From NCBI GenBank assembly GCA_965198325.1, contig CBDAPE010000017.1, positions 124,001 through 188,000 of the forward strand: a stretch of 64,000 nucleotides of DNA, given 5' to 3'. Below, piece by piece: positions 63,070 through 64,000 of this stretch. The stretch comes from CBDAPE01 sp965198325 (lineage in GTDB: Bacteria; Pseudomonadota; Alphaproteobacteria; UBA828; JAPUJA01). How positions within the stretch are numbered: position 1 is the stretch's first letter; the number at the start of each line of letters is the position of its first letter. Made by a program: the position numbers and the translations under genes. The notes under the pieces were generated by a model that did not search any database, was not told the origin of the DNA, and worked only from the letters and a program-made list of their open reading frames with translations.

Positions 63070-63278
63070 GGTTTTTTCCGTACCGTCCCTGTCTCCCGTC
63101 TCGATGTGTAGCTTGGCCGGCCGCTGGTTGAAACTAATATTTTCGTGTTCGGATCACTTGGCGGGCTCGTCTTAACTATTTTTCAACGCAACCCGCGAAC
63201 ACTTGGCGAACTGCGAAATATGTCCCGTGCCGGCAGCCATTACCAACTGTCCTTTCGAGCGCGGGAGGAGGCAATTTC

Positions 63279-63893
63279 ATGTCCAATTGGTCCGTTGAAG
63301 AGCTTCGCGTGTTGATTGTCGACGACGACCTCGAGTCGGTGGCCATGTTCGAGGACCTTCTCGCGGCGCTTGGGGTCGACAGCGTGACTTCGGCATCAAC
63401 CGGTTGGGAAGCGATCGCATTGATCGGCAGCGAACGTGTCGATCTCCTGATCTGTGAGCGCAATCTCCCGGCCATGGGGGGACTCGATTTGACCCGCTAC
63501 TTGCAGTCGGAACCGACGAGCCCATCGCCGGCGGTCCCGATTTTGATGATCAGTCGATTTTGCGATCGTGATGTCCTGCTCGAAGCCCGGGATGCCGGGA
63601 TCAGCGAATTCCTCCTCAAGCCGCCGTCGATGGAAAACCTGATCAAGCACATCAATGTCGCCCTGAACGTGCCCCGCGAATTCGTTCGCAGCAACGCTTA
63701 TGTCGGCCCGAGCAGGCGTCGCGGTCGGCGAACCGCCTATTTCGGCGACGAGCGGCGCGCCCGCAGAGAGAGGGACGCCGCTCCGTCGTCAACCGGGGAA
63801 CCGGCCGCTACAAAACGCGAACCCTGGGACCCGCCCCGGGTCGATCTCGATAAGGTCGAAATCGTGAAGCCGGAAGAGCCGTCGACGAATTGA
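63279..63893 (+). CDS. Receiver-domain protein with Glu at the phosphoacceptor position
   Basis: A 204-residue protein. Residues 9-130 form a receiver domain (RVLIVDDDLESVAMFEDLLA), with Asp15-Asp16 acidic pocket, Ser92 and Lys114 in FLLKPP. The usual phospho-Asp is replaced by Glu60 in LLICERNLPAMGG, so it cannot be phosphorylated in the normal way and may mimic the active state. The C-terminal 70 residues are basic then acidic, probably disordered (RRRGRRTAYFGDERRARRER), without DNA-binding fold. No kinase is adjacent. Confidence 0.82.
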   Translation: MSNWSVEELRVLIVDDDLESVAMFEDLLAALGVDSVTSASTGWEAIALIGSERVDLLICERNLPAMGGLDLTRYLQSEPTSPSPAVPILMISRFCDRDVLLEARDAGISEFLLKPPSMENLIKHINVALNVPREFVRSNAYVGPSRRRGRRTAYFGDERRARRERDAAPSSTGEPAATKREPWDPPRVDLDKVEIVKPEEPSTN

Positions 63894-63906
63894 ACCACCC
63901 ATCGCC

Positions 63907-63935
63907 TTGCGGCCCAACAGCGCGTGCCGTATAAA
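63907..63935 (+). promoter_or_regulatory. Predicted sigma-70 promoter for tRNA-Gly
   Basis: TTGCGG, 17-base spacer, TATAAA; the -10 ends 10 bases before the tRNA 5' end. Confidence 0.6.
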
Positions 63936-63945
63936 AAATCGGCAG

Positions 63946-64000
63946 GCGGGTGTAGTTCAGAGGTAGAACGTCAGCTTCCCAAGCTGAATGTCGTGGGTTC
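63946..64000 (+). tRNA. tRNA-Gly(CCC), 3' end cut by the window edge
   Basis: Acceptor strand GCGGGTG, D arm GTTCAGAGGTAGAAC, anticodon stem TCAGC/GCTGA with loop TTCCCAA, giving anticodon CCC, then the variable region and the start of the T arm (GTGGGTTC). The 3' acceptor half lies outside the window. Confidence 0.92.

Overview
The window is chromosomal DNA from a GC-rich alphaproteobacterium, most likely near Rhodospirillales. The evidence is gene order and protein flavour: ffh-rpsP-rimM-trmD-rplS-leuCDB, dapF-mtaB-ftsY, dapE-dapD, argB-engB-yidC-yidD-rnpA-rpmH and argD-argF-hslO are arrangements typical of that class. This assignment comes from reading the sequence; no search was run.

Layout. 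1-9.9 kb: a leftward translation/secretion and leucine block (ffh to the start of leuB) diverges from dapF-mtaB-ftsY, followed by a convergent NUDIX hydrolase. 10-14.1 kb: a PAS hybrid histidine kinase whose last codons are hit by a complete 1,536-bp IS1595-family element with 8-bp target duplication; the element carries a broken passenger gene. 14.2-22.7 kb: hisN and a Yej-type peptide ABC transporter with two tandem substrate-binding proteins. 22.6-25.4 kb: dapE, dapD and a HAD nucleotidase, leftward. 25.6-32.8 kb: a cyclic-di-GMP module (PAS-GGDEF-EAL, PAS-PAS-GAF-GGDEF, DUF2336). The EAL gene is split by an in-frame amber codon. The DUF2336 gene is destroyed by a frameshift, a nested IS21/IS256 insertion and an in-frame TGA. 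32.8-37.1 kb: argB-engB-yidC-yidD-rnpA-rpmH, leftward. 37.2-41.4 kb: a VTT membrane protein, a flavin disulfide oxidoreductase, a sensor kinase and a small membrane protein split by an amber codon. 41.4-45.7 kb: RlmI-type methyltransferase, gamma-glutamyltransferase and an OM lipoprotein, leftward. 45.9-49.4 kb: tRNA-Arg, a repeat coiled-coil protein and a GAF-GAF-PAS-cyclase gene broken by a one-base deletion. 49.5-57.9 kb: DMT transporter, ornithine cyclodeaminase-like protein, ArsC-like protein, MscS channel, orphan ABC-2 permease, argD-argF-hslO and a lipoprotein. 58-64 kb: argE, trkH, folE, apaG and a radical SAM protein leftward; then an unusual response regulator and the start of tRNA-Gly.

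How it fits together. Most genes are housekeeping. Biosynthesis of leucine, diaminopimelate/lysine, arginine and histidine is represented, together with SRP/YidC membrane-protein insertion. The notable accessory signal is recurrent damage: five separate genes are broken by single stops or one-base frameshifts, three of them in nucleotide-messenger or membrane-signalling contexts, and three IS elements lie in or against signalling genes. The IS insertions are certain from their target duplications. The isolated stops and frameshifts could be real decay or consensus errors, and read data would separate these.
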